Of a stretch of DNA of 43,091 nucleotides, positions 24,589 through 32,687 are shown piece by piece. How positions within the stretch are numbered: position 1 is the first letter of the stretch; each line of letters begins with the position of its first letter. The notes under the pieces are model-generated. The model was not told where the DNA came from, did no database searches, and saw only the letters and a list, made by a program, of their open reading frames with translations. Source of the stretch: an uncultured Oleiphilus sp. (GTDB lineage: Bacteria > Pseudomonadota > Gammaproteobacteria > Pseudomonadales > Oleiphilaceae). Location of the stretch: contig CAJWBJ010000024.1 of assembly GCA_913020495.1 (NCBI GenBank), positions 1-43,091 of the forward strand. Direction: 5' to 3'. The position numbers and the translations under genes are program-made.

Positions 24589-27465
24589 ATGCGTTTATTT
24601 ACTAATTTCACTAACATTAAAACCTCTCTATTCTTTTTACTTTTTTTAATATTAACTGGCTGTGGCGGGGGAGGAGGTGGAAGCTCATCAAATGTAGCAC
24701 CTCCGCCTATTTTAGATTCACTTACAATTAGTGGTTTGACTGAAAATCTAAAAACAGGCAGTAGTCGACAGCTCGCAGTGACAGCAACATACTCTGACTC
24801 AAGTACAGAAGACGTTTCTAACTCAGTTATCTGGGCCTCTTCATCATCAAGCATTGCGAATATATCGAATAGCGGAATCCTTACATCCATCTCTTCAGGC
24901 AATGTTGTGATCAATGCAACACTGCATGAGGTGGTAGGAAGCTTTGAAGCTGAAATGATTGAATTGGTTACTATAAATGTTTCCCCTGCCACACTAAAAA
25001 TTGCTAAAAATTCCAAACAACAATTAATCGCAACAGGACTCTACTCTGACAATAGCACTGTAGATTTAAGTACTACGGTTTCATGGAACTCGAGCAATAA
25101 CAGCTATGCAAATATTTCTAGTACGGGACTACTCACGTCCTTCTCTGAAGGTACTAGCATTATTAGTGCAAGTATAAACAATACTTCTGGCTCCTCTTCT
25201 ATCACCGTATCAGCCGCTGAATTAGAGATCATTTCAATCAGTGCTCCCCCGTCAATTGCAGCGGGAATCTCTAGCCAGCTCATTGCAACGGGAACCTTTT
25301 CAGATGGTAGCACTCAAGATATAACTGAAAATGTTATGTGGGGAACTGACAATTCAGCTTTTGCAAACATTGGTACCAACAATGGCTTTCTTCAAGCCAT
25401 TCAGCAAGGAAGTGTTGAAGTGTCAGCGACCAATGGTAATTTAACGACAAAATCATCAATAGAAATAAAGGCTGCAACCCTATCAAAAATCGTCGCAACC
25501 CCATCCGTTATTTCACTTGCAAATGGCAGTTCATTCTCAGCAAGCGTGGTTGCCATTTTCTCTGACCAAAGTTTTGTCGATATTACAAATCAAGCTGATT
25601 GGAACAGTAGCAATAATGATATTGCATCTCTGAAAACTGATAGCACTGAAATTATAGCGAAGAAAGTTGGGTTGACCGAACTCACGGCAAGCTTTTCTGA
25701 TTTCGAAGCGGTAATACAAGTTGAGGTTTCAAGTGCGGAACTGGCAGAGCTTGTTATCTCACCATTAAATGCCTCAATTCCAAAAGGGCTTACACAACAA
25801 TTTTCTGCTTCTGGGCGATATACTGACGGGTCAGTCCAAGATCTGAGTACTCAGGTTACTTGGATATCCAGCAGTGAAACGATTAGCACAATTGATAACA
25901 TCACAACTCAGGAGGGCCTTGCTTACGGTTTAACAGAAGGCCAATCAACTATCACAGCAATTATAGGCGAGATATCCCAATCAACCGCTCTAACCATTTC
26001 CACGGCTCAACTAAGCACAATTGAAGTACAACCAACCAACACAACTATAGCCAAAGGCTTTAGTCTACCAGTTAAAGCAATGGGCTATTATTCCGACGGT
26101 TCACAGATTGATATAACAAATATCGTTGACTGGTCTAGCACTACAGCAGACATTCTTGACTTGTCAGAAAGCAACAATGGTGACATCAACACTTTAATGG
26201 AAGGCAGTACTCTCATTAATGCGAGCAATAATGACATAACTGGTTTTGGACAAATAAACGTGACCGCAGCAACGCTGCAGTCAATCACAATTGATGGGCC
26301 TAACTCACCAATTCCTGACGGTCACCAACAAATATTAAAGGCGTATGGGCTATTCTCCGATAGCTCAACAAGCGATATCAGTCAGCAAGTCACTTGGCAA
26401 AGTGATGACACATCAATTTTAACAATAGACAATACGTTAAATACTGGGCTTTTAGTTGCAGTCGATGCAGGTCATACATCGGTTTCTGCTAGTTTTAGCG
26501 ACGTTTCAAGCAATATCCCTGTGACAGTTACAAATGCGACACTCAGCCAAATTACTATTTCAGTTGAACAAGCTACCATCAATGCAAAAACCAAAACTCA
26601 AGCCACTGCAATAGCCGCCTATTCAGACAACAGTATTAAAGATGTTACCCAGCAGGTTAATTGGAGCTCAACAGCCTCTGGAATAGCATCTGTAGAAAAC
26701 ACTATTTTGCTTAAAGGTTTGATTAATGGGGTCTCTGCTGGCACAGCATCATTATCTGCAAGTTTAAACGGGATATATTCCACCTTGCTGCCGATCGAAA
26801 TTACTCAAAATCCGAATATTCCTGTGTCCATCAGCCTCAGCATCTTCCCTAATGTAATATCTAATAACCTTTCGGATAGTGCAATATTGCAAGCGCAGGT
26901 AATACCAGCAGACCAAAACGGCAGTATTTCAGATACAACTCAAGTCGAGGTTACGATTATAGAAGGAGACAATACCCGCACAGAAACCATATCCACAAAC
27001 AATGGCATAGCAAGTGCAACAATTACCTCAGACTACGAAGGCTTGATCCACATTACAGCTAGTGTAATTGGCGAAAAGCTTAACAGTGATACAGCGCTCT
27101 ATAGCACGTCTAATTTTGGTAATGTTATCGCATTTAAAACAAACTCAGATGCGCTTTATGATAACAGCATGTTGTTACAAGACAGCTACTTTGCTATTTT
27201 TATACGAAACCTTTCTAATCGTGAATTCAAGATTGATCAGGTTGATGTCGCCACTGAACTTTCTGGTATTTTAACCCACTTGCCAGACTCTCCAATCACA
27301 GAGACAGCATTCCTGAGTAACGGGGCTTTATCTGGCGGGGAATTTTCTGCATTAGGTTATATACTGGATATCAATATCCCAAGCAATAACCTTAGTATTA
27401 TTTACGAATTCACCGATGAAACCAGTGGCCAACCTTTTGTAAAAGGGGTTACATACAGTTTTTAA
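24589..27465 (+). CDS. Lipoprotein with eight bacterial Ig-like (Big_2) repeats
   Basis: Surface or periplasmic repeat protein of 958 residues; function unknown. The signal peptide ends in the lipobox LTGC with Cys25 as lipid anchor, followed by a poly-Gly spacer. Eight Ig-like units of about 86-88 residues fill residues 42-740, each with a version of Y-S-D-x-S-x-x-D-x-(3-4)-V-x-W and a later G-x-(3)-I-x-A. The last 220 residues begin with another Ig-like strand pattern and end in a segment I do not recognise. It stands alone on the plus strand between the chemosensory operon and dbpA, with no secretion or processing partner near. Proteins with this layout are often adhesins or cell-surface stalks, which is only a suggestion here. 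ATG start preceded by AGGA. Confidence 0.85.
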   Translation: MRLFTNFTNIKTSLFFLLFLILTGCGGGGGGSSSNVAPPPILDSLTISGLTENLKTGSSRQLAVTATYSDSSTEDVSNSVIWASSSSSIANISNSGILTSISSGNVVINATLHEVVGSFEAEMIELVTINVSPATLKIAKNSKQQLIATGLYSDNSTVDLSTTVSWNSSNNSYANISSTGLLTSFSEGTSIISASINNTSGSSSITVSAAELEIISISAPPSIAAGISSQLIATGTFSDGSTQDITENVMWGTDNSAFANIGTNNGFLQAIQQGSVEVSATNGNLTTKSSIEIKAATLSKIVATPSVISLANGSSFSASVVAIFSDQSFVDITNQADWNSSNNDIASLKTDSTEIIAKKVGLTELTASFSDFEAVIQVEVSSAELAELVISPLNASIPKGLTQQFSASGRYTDGSVQDLSTQVTWISSSETISTIDNITTQEGLAYGLTEGQSTITAIIGEISQSTALTISTAQLSTIEVQPTNTTIAKGFSLPVKAMGYYSDGSQIDITNIVDWSSTTADILDLSESNNGDINTLMEGSTLINASNNDITGFGQINVTAATLQSITIDGPNSPIPDGHQQILKAYGLFSDSSTSDISQQVTWQSDDTSILTIDNTLNTGLLVAVDAGHTSVSASFSDVSSNIPVTVTNATLSQITISVEQATINAKTKTQATAIAAYSDNSIKDVTQQVNWSSTASGIASVENTILLKGLINGVSAGTASLSASLNGIYSTLLPIEITQNPNIPVSISLSIFPNVISNNLSDSAILQAQVIPADQNGSISDTTQVEVTIIEGDNTRTETISTNNGIASATITSDYEGLIHITASVIGEKLNSDTALYSTSNFGNVIAFKTNSDALYDNSMLLQDSYFAIFIRNLSNREFKIDQVDVATELSGILTHLPDSPITETAFLSNGALSGGEFSALGYILDINIPSNNLSIIYEFTDETSGQPFVKGVTYSF

Positions 27466-27533
27466 GTAGCTCAATCAATATACTGAAGTAACCAATATAA
27501 TCATTACAACAGTATTTGGTTGTTAGTGCATTG

Positions 27534-27567
27534 ACGCAAGAAGATACACCTGTCTAGTATCTTGCGT
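27534..27567. terminator. Hairpin between convergent genes
   Basis: ACGCAAG-AAGATA can pair with TATCTTGCGT (with a bulge) around an 11-nt loop. It lies between the Ig-like lipoprotein gene and the dbpA stop, which it overlaps. No T tract follows in either direction, so action as an intrinsic terminator is doubtful. Confidence 0.35.
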
Positions 27568-28952
27568 TAACGCATCCAGCGAACACGGAATGATCGCCCT
27601 TTCATTTTTCCATCGCTTAGCTTTTTATTTGCAATCTTTGCAACATTTGTTTCCACGGCAACATAGGCACGATTATCGAATAAATTAATTTTGCCAACTT
27701 GCTTACCCTCAATACCGCCGTCACTTGTGAGTGCACCCAAAATATCTCCAGCTCGGAGTTTTTGTTTTTTACCGCCATCTATCTGAAAGCAAACCATGCT
27801 AGGAATATCGATCGGTTTGTCTAAGTAGTTGATAGAAGGAAGCTCTTCTGGCTTGACCGTTAAACTATTCATTTCTTCTATCACTGAAACTTTGTAGCTT
27901 TCTTTATCACTATACAATGAACATGCCATGCCAGACTTGCCTGCACGACCAGTTCGCCCCACACGGTGCACATGCACTTCTGATTCCCGTGAAAGATGGT
28001 AATTAATAACAGCATCTAATGTGTCAATATCCAAGCCTCTTGCAGCAACATCTGTAGCGACAAGAACAGAGATCGACTTACTGGCAAACCGTACTAAAAC
28101 CTGATCTCGTTCTTTTTGTTCCAAGTCACCATGTATAGCCATCGCTGAAAACCCACGATTAAACAACTCATCTGCTACATTTTGGGTTTCTATTTTAGTA
28201 TTACAAAAGATGATTGTAGATTTTGGTCGATGCTTCTGAAGTAACAAACGAACAGCAACCATACGGTGCTCATCATTATCGACCTTATAAAAATGCTGCC
28301 GAATGGTTTCTGGATTATGTCCCTCTGTGACACTAACTCGCTCCGGCTGTTTCATAATTTTGTTTGCAACAGAGGCTATTTGGTCTGGAAAGGTGGCACT
28401 AAATAGCAATGTCTGACGATGCTTTGGAGCAAATTCAACAATCGCATCGAGTGCAGACTGAAATCCCATTTCAAGCATTCTATCAGCTTCATCCAAGATA
28501 AATGTATTCAAGTTATCCAGATTCAAGGTGCCTTTAGTTAAATGCTCTTCTACCCTACCAGGGGTGCCTACAATGATGTGCGCACCATGCTCCAATGAGC
28601 CTATTTGAGGACCAAAAGGTTTTCCACCACATAACGTTAACACTTTAATATTATGAATGGATCGCGCTAAACGACGTATCTCCTTTGCAACTTGATCTGC
28701 CAGTTCACGTGTAGGACATAACACTAAGGTCTGCACGCGGAAACGTTTTACATTTAAGTTTTGTAAAAGACCTAAACCAAATGCCGCAGTTTTACCTGAC
28801 CCTGTTTTTGCCTGGGCAATCACATCCTTACCTTCTAGAATCAAGGGAATGCTCTGTTCCTGGATTGGTGTCATTGCCAGATATCCAAGTGTTTCTAGAT
28901 TTTCCAGTAATGCTTGTTTCAATTTTAAAGTTGAGAAGGTCGCTTGAGTCAA
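27567..28952 (-). CDS. dbpA: ATP-dependent RNA helicase DbpA
   Basis: DEAD-box helicase that acts on 23S rRNA during large-subunit assembly. Motifs in order: Q motif region with MTPIQEQSIP, motif I AKTGSGKT, PTRELADQ, GTPGR, DEAD, SAT, and motif VI HRVGRTGRAG. The C-terminal 75 residues (GDILGALTSDGGIEGKQVG to the RVRWMR end) form the DbpA-type RNA-binding domain that recognises hairpin 92. It has 461 residues, as usual. The start is probably TTG at 28952: AGGA lies 7 nt upstream, and the next in-frame ATG is too far inside (residue 27). It is a single-gene unit. Confidence 0.96.
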   Translation of the reverse strand: MTQATFSTLKLKQALLENLETLGYLAMTPIQEQSIPLILEGKDVIAQAKTGSGKTAAFGLGLLQNLNVKRFRVQTLVLCPTRELADQVAKEIRRLARSIHNIKVLTLCGGKPFGPQIGSLEHGAHIIVGTPGRVEEHLTKGTLNLDNLNTFILDEADRMLEMGFQSALDAIVEFAPKHRQTLLFSATFPDQIASVANKIMKQPERVSVTEGHNPETIRQHFYKVDNDEHRMVAVRLLLQKHRPKSTIIFCNTKIETQNVADELFNRGFSAMAIHGDLEQKERDQVLVRFASKSISVLVATDVAARGLDIDTLDAVINYHLSRESEVHVHRVGRTGRAGKSGMACSLYSDKESYKVSVIEEMNSLTVKPEELPSINYLDKPIDIPSMVCFQIDGGKKQKLRAGDILGALTSDGGIEGKQVGKINLFDNRAYVAVETNVAKIANKKLSDGKMKGRSFRVRWMR

Positions 28953-29093
28953 AGGTATTTCCTACAGGAAGGTCAATTTGGGGGCGCTATTGTAGAGTAA
29001 AAAGTAGACAATCACACTCTATTCTAACGCTAAGTATCGATATCAACCATAGAATGTATTAGTTAGACATGAGTAAGCACAACTCATGAAGCT

Positions 29094-29672
29094 CTATGCG
29101 CCCTGACGCCCTAGATCCTCTAGCTTATCTAACCACTTTTCTCGTTTGGATTTGGAAGCGTTAATCACAGGCCCAAGCATTTCATTTCGAATATTTTTAT
29201 AACCACAAAAGCCTAATGTCGTTATCTTCAGTTGCTTCAAAGCCGGCGCGCCCTGAAAAAGCCGGTAATACCAAACTGGCGTATCCATCGTCATAATAAT
29301 TCTTGCTGTTTTTCCTTTCAGCAATTTTTCAGGCATTGACTTGCCTGCATGGTATCGAAAGGCAAAATCAGGTAAAAATGCTCTATCGAACACTCCTTTA
29401 AATTTCGCTGGTAAGGTCCCCCACCAAACAGGTGTTGTAATAAGTAGATGTTCGGCCCACTGGATTGCATGTTGAAATTCAAGCAGGTCAGGTTCTAAGT
29501 TCTGAGTTTTTTCATAACCTAGCGTTAAGTTTGGGTCAAAACTCATCTCGGATATTTTGAGTATTCTTACGTCATGCTCCTGGCTAGCCGAACTTGCATA
29601 GCTTTCAGCTAGTTTTTCTGAAAAACTGCTTTCTTTTGGGCTGCCACTTAAGACTAAAATTCGTTTGCTCAT
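29094..29672 (-). CDS. NAD(P)H-dependent flavodoxin-fold oxidoreductase
   Basis: Probable FMN/FAD-binding quinone or electrophile reductase of the Flavodoxin_2 family. It begins MSKRILVLSGSPKESSFSEK, a flavin-phosphate loop, and has the family segment TTPVWWGTLPAKFKGVFDRA. No transmembrane segment is present. The open frame extends to ATG 29735, but the promoter and MerR-type operator at 29700-29731 lie inside that extension, so ATG 29672 is the likely start (192 residues). The gene is directly downstream of a merR-type gene on the same strand and is probably its target, induced by an oxidant or reactive organic compound. The substrate cannot be told. Confidence 0.85.
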   Translation of the reverse strand: MSKRILVLSGSPKESSFSEKLAESYASSASQEHDVRILKISEMSFDPNLTLGYEKTQNLEPDLLEFQHAIQWAEHLLITTPVWWGTLPAKFKGVFDRAFLPDFAFRYHAGKSMPEKLLKGKTARIIMTMDTPVWYYRLFQGAPALKQLKITTLGFCGYKNIRNEMLGPVINASKSKREKWLDKLEDLGRQGA

Positions 29673-29699
29673 AAACTTTATCTCTGGTTTAAACGAGAA

Positions 29700-29731
29700 A
29701 TTATAAAGTCTTCCCTTAAGGGGAGAGTCAA
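29700..29731 (-). promoter_or_regulatory. MerR-type promoter with operator in an over-long spacer
   Basis: On the minus strand a -35 TTGACT (29726-29731) and a -10 TATAAT (29700-29705) are 20 nt apart, longer than the normal 17 and characteristic of MerR-controlled promoters. The spacer is filled by a dyad centred at 29717/29718 (CTCTCCCCTTAAGGGAAGAC region), with 9 of 11 symmetric positions matching. The predicted transcript starts about 20 nt before the oxidoreductase ATG. Confidence 0.82.
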
Positions 29732-29741
29732 ACATTTTCTG

Positions 29742-30080
29742 CTAGACGTTTATTTGGTTTATACAGTCGTCAATTTTTTCTATTTTTAGATTCAGCGCTT
29801 TGATTTGCTCGACAATCAGATTTCTTTGCAACTTTAAGAATTCTTTTACTTCAACCCAATCTAACTGGCCATCACTGTATACCACAATTGATTTTAGCTT
29901 CGCTAAAGTGATACCTAGTGACTTTGCTTCTTTAATAAGTAAAAGGATATCGATATCTGACTGATCATAAATACGATAGCGGCCATCGCGCTTTGGTTTG
30001 GGGATTAGCTTTTTTTCCTCATAGAAACGAATGGCTTTAATAGACAAGCCTGTATTTTTTGAGACTTCACCAATATACAT
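29742..30080 (-). CDS. MerR-family transcriptional regulator
   Basis: Has 112 residues with the N-terminal winged helix-turn-helix (IGEVSKNTGLSIKAIRFYEE, then GRYRIYDQSDI) and a C-terminal dimerisation coiled coil. Only one Cys is present (near the C-terminus, DDCINQ), so a typical thiol-coordinated metal-sensor site is not visible. It therefore more likely senses a small molecule or redox change through another means, or with a partner. It is directly upstream of the flavodoxin-fold reductase and has a MerR-type operator between them. ATG start. Confidence 0.92.
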   Translation of the reverse strand: MYIGEVSKNTGLSIKAIRFYEEKKLIPKPKRDGRYRIYDQSDIDILLLIKEAKSLGITLAKLKSIVVYSDGQLDWVEVKEFLKLQRNLIVEQIKALNLKIEKIDDCINQINV

Positions 30081-30161
30081 GTTATTTTCTTATTTCGGTT
30101 CAAAAATGAATTATACCCAAGTAGCTTATTCATAACCTAAGCTACTTCTCCATCAGAAACG

Positions 30162-31337
30162 TTACTTTACACATTTATTTTCTTTAAGCTTGTCTATTTC
30201 TATTTGAGTGTAACCGATGCTTTCTAACACAGAATTAGTATCTGCTCCCAAAACTTTACCTGCTTGATGAACTTTTTCTTCTCGAAAAGGTAGAGCTGAA
30301 TTAAGCTGAGGAATACTATTTCCATTTGCATCATACGCTTTCGCAATCATGTCCCGTTCAATAAAGTGCGGGTGTTTAAATGCTTCATTGGTGGTTAAAA
30401 CAGGTTCAACACATGCATCTAAAGGTTCAAAGATAACAACCCAATGGTCAAGCGTTTGTTGTATAAAAACATCAGCGAACTTACAACGCACTTCATGTTG
30501 AACTTCCGGACGCTGGTCAGCTAGTTTTGACATCCAATCAGTCATACCCAATGCGGCAAGTACTTTTGTTGCGAAGACGGGCTCTAAGCTACCAAGTGAA
30601 AGATGGCGGCCATCCGCTGTTTCATAATAATCGTAAAATAAGCCGCCATTTAACATTTCACCACCGAGTTCGGGCGTTTTTCCTCCCGCCAAAGCACTTG
30701 CACCAAACATAGTAGTCAGTGCTAAAGCAGCATCACTCATACTGATATCTAAATATTGCCCTGCTCCAGTGACAGACCGCTGGATGATAGCCGCCTGTAT
30801 AGCTATAACAGCATGGTGTGAACCGCCCGCAATATCGGCTATTTGAGTTCCCGATAAAATTGGGCCCGTTTCTTTGCGCCCCGAGTAACTCGCTAAACCC
30901 GATAGCGCTAAGTAATTAATATCATGCCCGGCTCTATCTTTTAATGGGCCTGTTTGACCATAACCTGTAATAGAACAATAAATTAACTTGGGTTGAATTT
31001 TTACGAGTGATTCATAGTCTAAACCCAAGCGCTTCATTACACCGGGTCTAAACTGCTCAATAACAATGTCATAGTCTTTGATCAGTTTATAAATAATTTC
31101 TTTTGCTTGATCGTTTTTTAAATCCATCGCAATGCAATCTTTGTTTCTATTTAGACTGGCATGCGCCGCTGATACACCACCGACTATGGGAGGCATAAAC
31201 TTTACTAGGTCAGGCCTGGTTGGCGACTCTATGCGCAAGACCTCAGCACCCATATCTGCTAACAATTGCGTCGCATAAGGACCGGGTAGCAAGGTCGTGA
31301 AGTCGAGAACTTTTAGGCCTTTCAAAGGGAGAGTCAT
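30162..31337 (-). CDS. Class III CoA-transferase (CaiB/BaiF family)
   Basis: Acyl-CoA transferase or alpha-methylacyl-CoA racemase-like enzyme. It begins MTLPLKGLKVLDFTTLLPGP, the family N-terminus, with LLADMGAEVLRIESP, VIEQFRPGVMKRLGLDY and ITGYGQTGP. The conserved catalytic Asp is in GQYLDISMSDA. The longest frame starts at GTG 31370; ATG 31337, with GGAA just before, is preferred (391 residues). It lies 133 nt after the acyl-CoA dehydrogenase and on the same strand as three beta-oxidation genes, so it probably activates or epimerises an acyl substrate for that pathway. The true substrate is unknown. Confidence 0.9.
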   Translation of the reverse strand: MTLPLKGLKVLDFTTLLPGPYATQLLADMGAEVLRIESPTRPDLVKFMPPIVGGVSAAHASLNRNKDCIAMDLKNDQAKEIIYKLIKDYDIVIEQFRPGVMKRLGLDYESLVKIQPKLIYCSITGYGQTGPLKDRAGHDINYLALSGLASYSGRKETGPILSGTQIADIAGGSHHAVIAIQAAIIQRSVTGAGQYLDISMSDAALALTTMFGASALAGGKTPELGGEMLNGGLFYDYYETADGRHLSLGSLEPVFATKVLAALGMTDWMSKLADQRPEVQHEVRCKFADVFIQQTLDHWVVIFEPLDACVEPVLTTNEAFKHPHFIERDMIAKAYDANGNSIPQLNSALPFREEKVHQAGKVLGADTNSVLESIGYTQIEIDKLKENKCVK

Positions 31338-31470
31338 AATATTTCCAAAATGAAATAGTGAGCTTTGCACTCAAATATGGTGTGCTTTTCAGGTCAGCCT
31401 AAAAGGCACAATAATAAGCGTCACCGTCGCTTAAAAGCTGATGCTTAACAACGACGGTAACGATATGAAA

Positions 31471-32610
31471 TTAAACCAAGCTCCGTCCGATAATTAATTT
31501 CATAATCTCATTCGTGCCGGCATATATTTTCTGAACCCGTGCATCAGCATAAGCGCGCGCAACAGGGTATTCCAACATATAACCATAACCACCATGTAAC
31601 TGTAGACATTCATCAATCACATCGCACTGCATTTCTGTCGAGATGAGCTTTAATTTTGCTGCCGTTACGACATCTAGATTTTTATCGACCAATAACTCTA
31701 AACATTTATCAACAAAAACACGCGCCATGGTTATATCAGCAGACATTTCTGCAAGTTTAAACTGGGTGTTCTGAAATGATGAAATTGACCGCCCAAAAGC
31801 TTTCCGGTCTTTTACATACTCTACGGTTTGCTCAAGAATTGACTCAGCACTTGCGATGGCATTAAGCGCAACAGATAGACGCTCTTGCGGCAATTCCTGC
31901 ATCAAATAAATAAAGCCCATACCTTCTGCACCCAAAACATTCTCTTTGGGCACTTTGACATCTTGAAAGAACAACTCTGAAGTATCTTGTGCCTTCATAC
32001 CAATTTTTTCAAGATTCTGGCCTTTTTCAAAGCCATCGCTATTTGCATCAACCAATAATAAGCTCGTACCTTTTGAGCCTTGCTCCGGGTTAGTTCTAGC
32101 AACAACAATCACAAGATCAGCCATCTGGCCATTGGTTATGAATGTTTTAGAACCATTTAATATGTAATGATCGCCATCCAATACTGCATTGGTTTTAATA
32201 CCCTGAAGGTCAGAACCGGTACCGGGTTCAGTCATTGCAATGGCTGTAACAATATCCCCGTTCACACAACCCGGAAGGTATTTCATTTTTTGCTCTTCTG
32301 AGCCATAAGCCATGATATACGGCACAGCAATATCTGAATGCAGACCAAAACCAATACCACTTAAACCTAGCCTAGCGATCTCTTCATCCACCACGGCATT
32401 GTAACGAAAGTCAGCCTCAACACCGCCATATGCTTCCGGAACAGTTGGACTCAAATAACCATGCTGCCCTGCTTTCGCCCATAATTCACGCGAGACCTGC
32501 CCATCTTTTTCCCATTGCGCATGATATGGAACAGCTTCAGCTTCTAGAAACTTACGAAAACTATCACGAAACATTTCGTGTTCTGATTCAAATACAGTAC
32601 GTTTAATCAT
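31471..32610 (-). CDS. Acyl-CoA dehydrogenase
   Basis: FAD enzyme for the first step of beta-oxidation. It has 379 residues, with signature 1 AIAMTEPGTGSDLQGI, signature 2 in QLHGGYGYMLEYPVARAYAD and the catalytic Glu in IYAGTNEIMK. This length and layout match short/medium or branched-chain acyl-CoA dehydrogenases rather than the large FadE of E. coli. ATG start, 78 nt after the bifunctional enzyme gene. Electron-transfer flavoprotein genes are not in the window. Confidence 0.95.
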   Translation of the reverse strand: MIKRTVFESEHEMFRDSFRKFLEAEAVPYHAQWEKDGQVSRELWAKAGQHGYLSPTVPEAYGGVEADFRYNAVVDEEIARLGLSGIGFGLHSDIAVPYIMAYGSEEQKMKYLPGCVNGDIVTAIAMTEPGTGSDLQGIKTNAVLDGDHYILNGSKTFITNGQMADLVIVVARTNPEQGSKGTSLLLVDANSDGFEKGQNLEKIGMKAQDTSELFFQDVKVPKENVLGAEGMGFIYLMQELPQERLSVALNAIASAESILEQTVEYVKDRKAFGRSISSFQNTQFKLAEMSADITMARVFVDKCLELLVDKNLDVVTAAKLKLISTEMQCDVIDECLQLHGGYGYMLEYPVARAYADARVQKIYAGTNEIMKLIIGRSLV

Positions 32611-32687
32611 TATTTTTCCTTTTTTTCACAGCAATAAGTTCAGATTTTATTTCACACTAGGGGCTTTCACCCCGATAATGAGTTTTC

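Noticed and set aside
24661-24684. G-rich tract at the start of the lipoprotein as a phase-variation site
   Set aside because: The longest uninterrupted G run is five; the tract is mixed Gly codons after the lipobox.
24561-25016. 151-codon open frame antisense to the start of the Ig-like lipoprotein
   Set aside because: The plus strand has a lipobox and repeat structure; the antisense frame is a by-product of Ser/Thr-rich codons.
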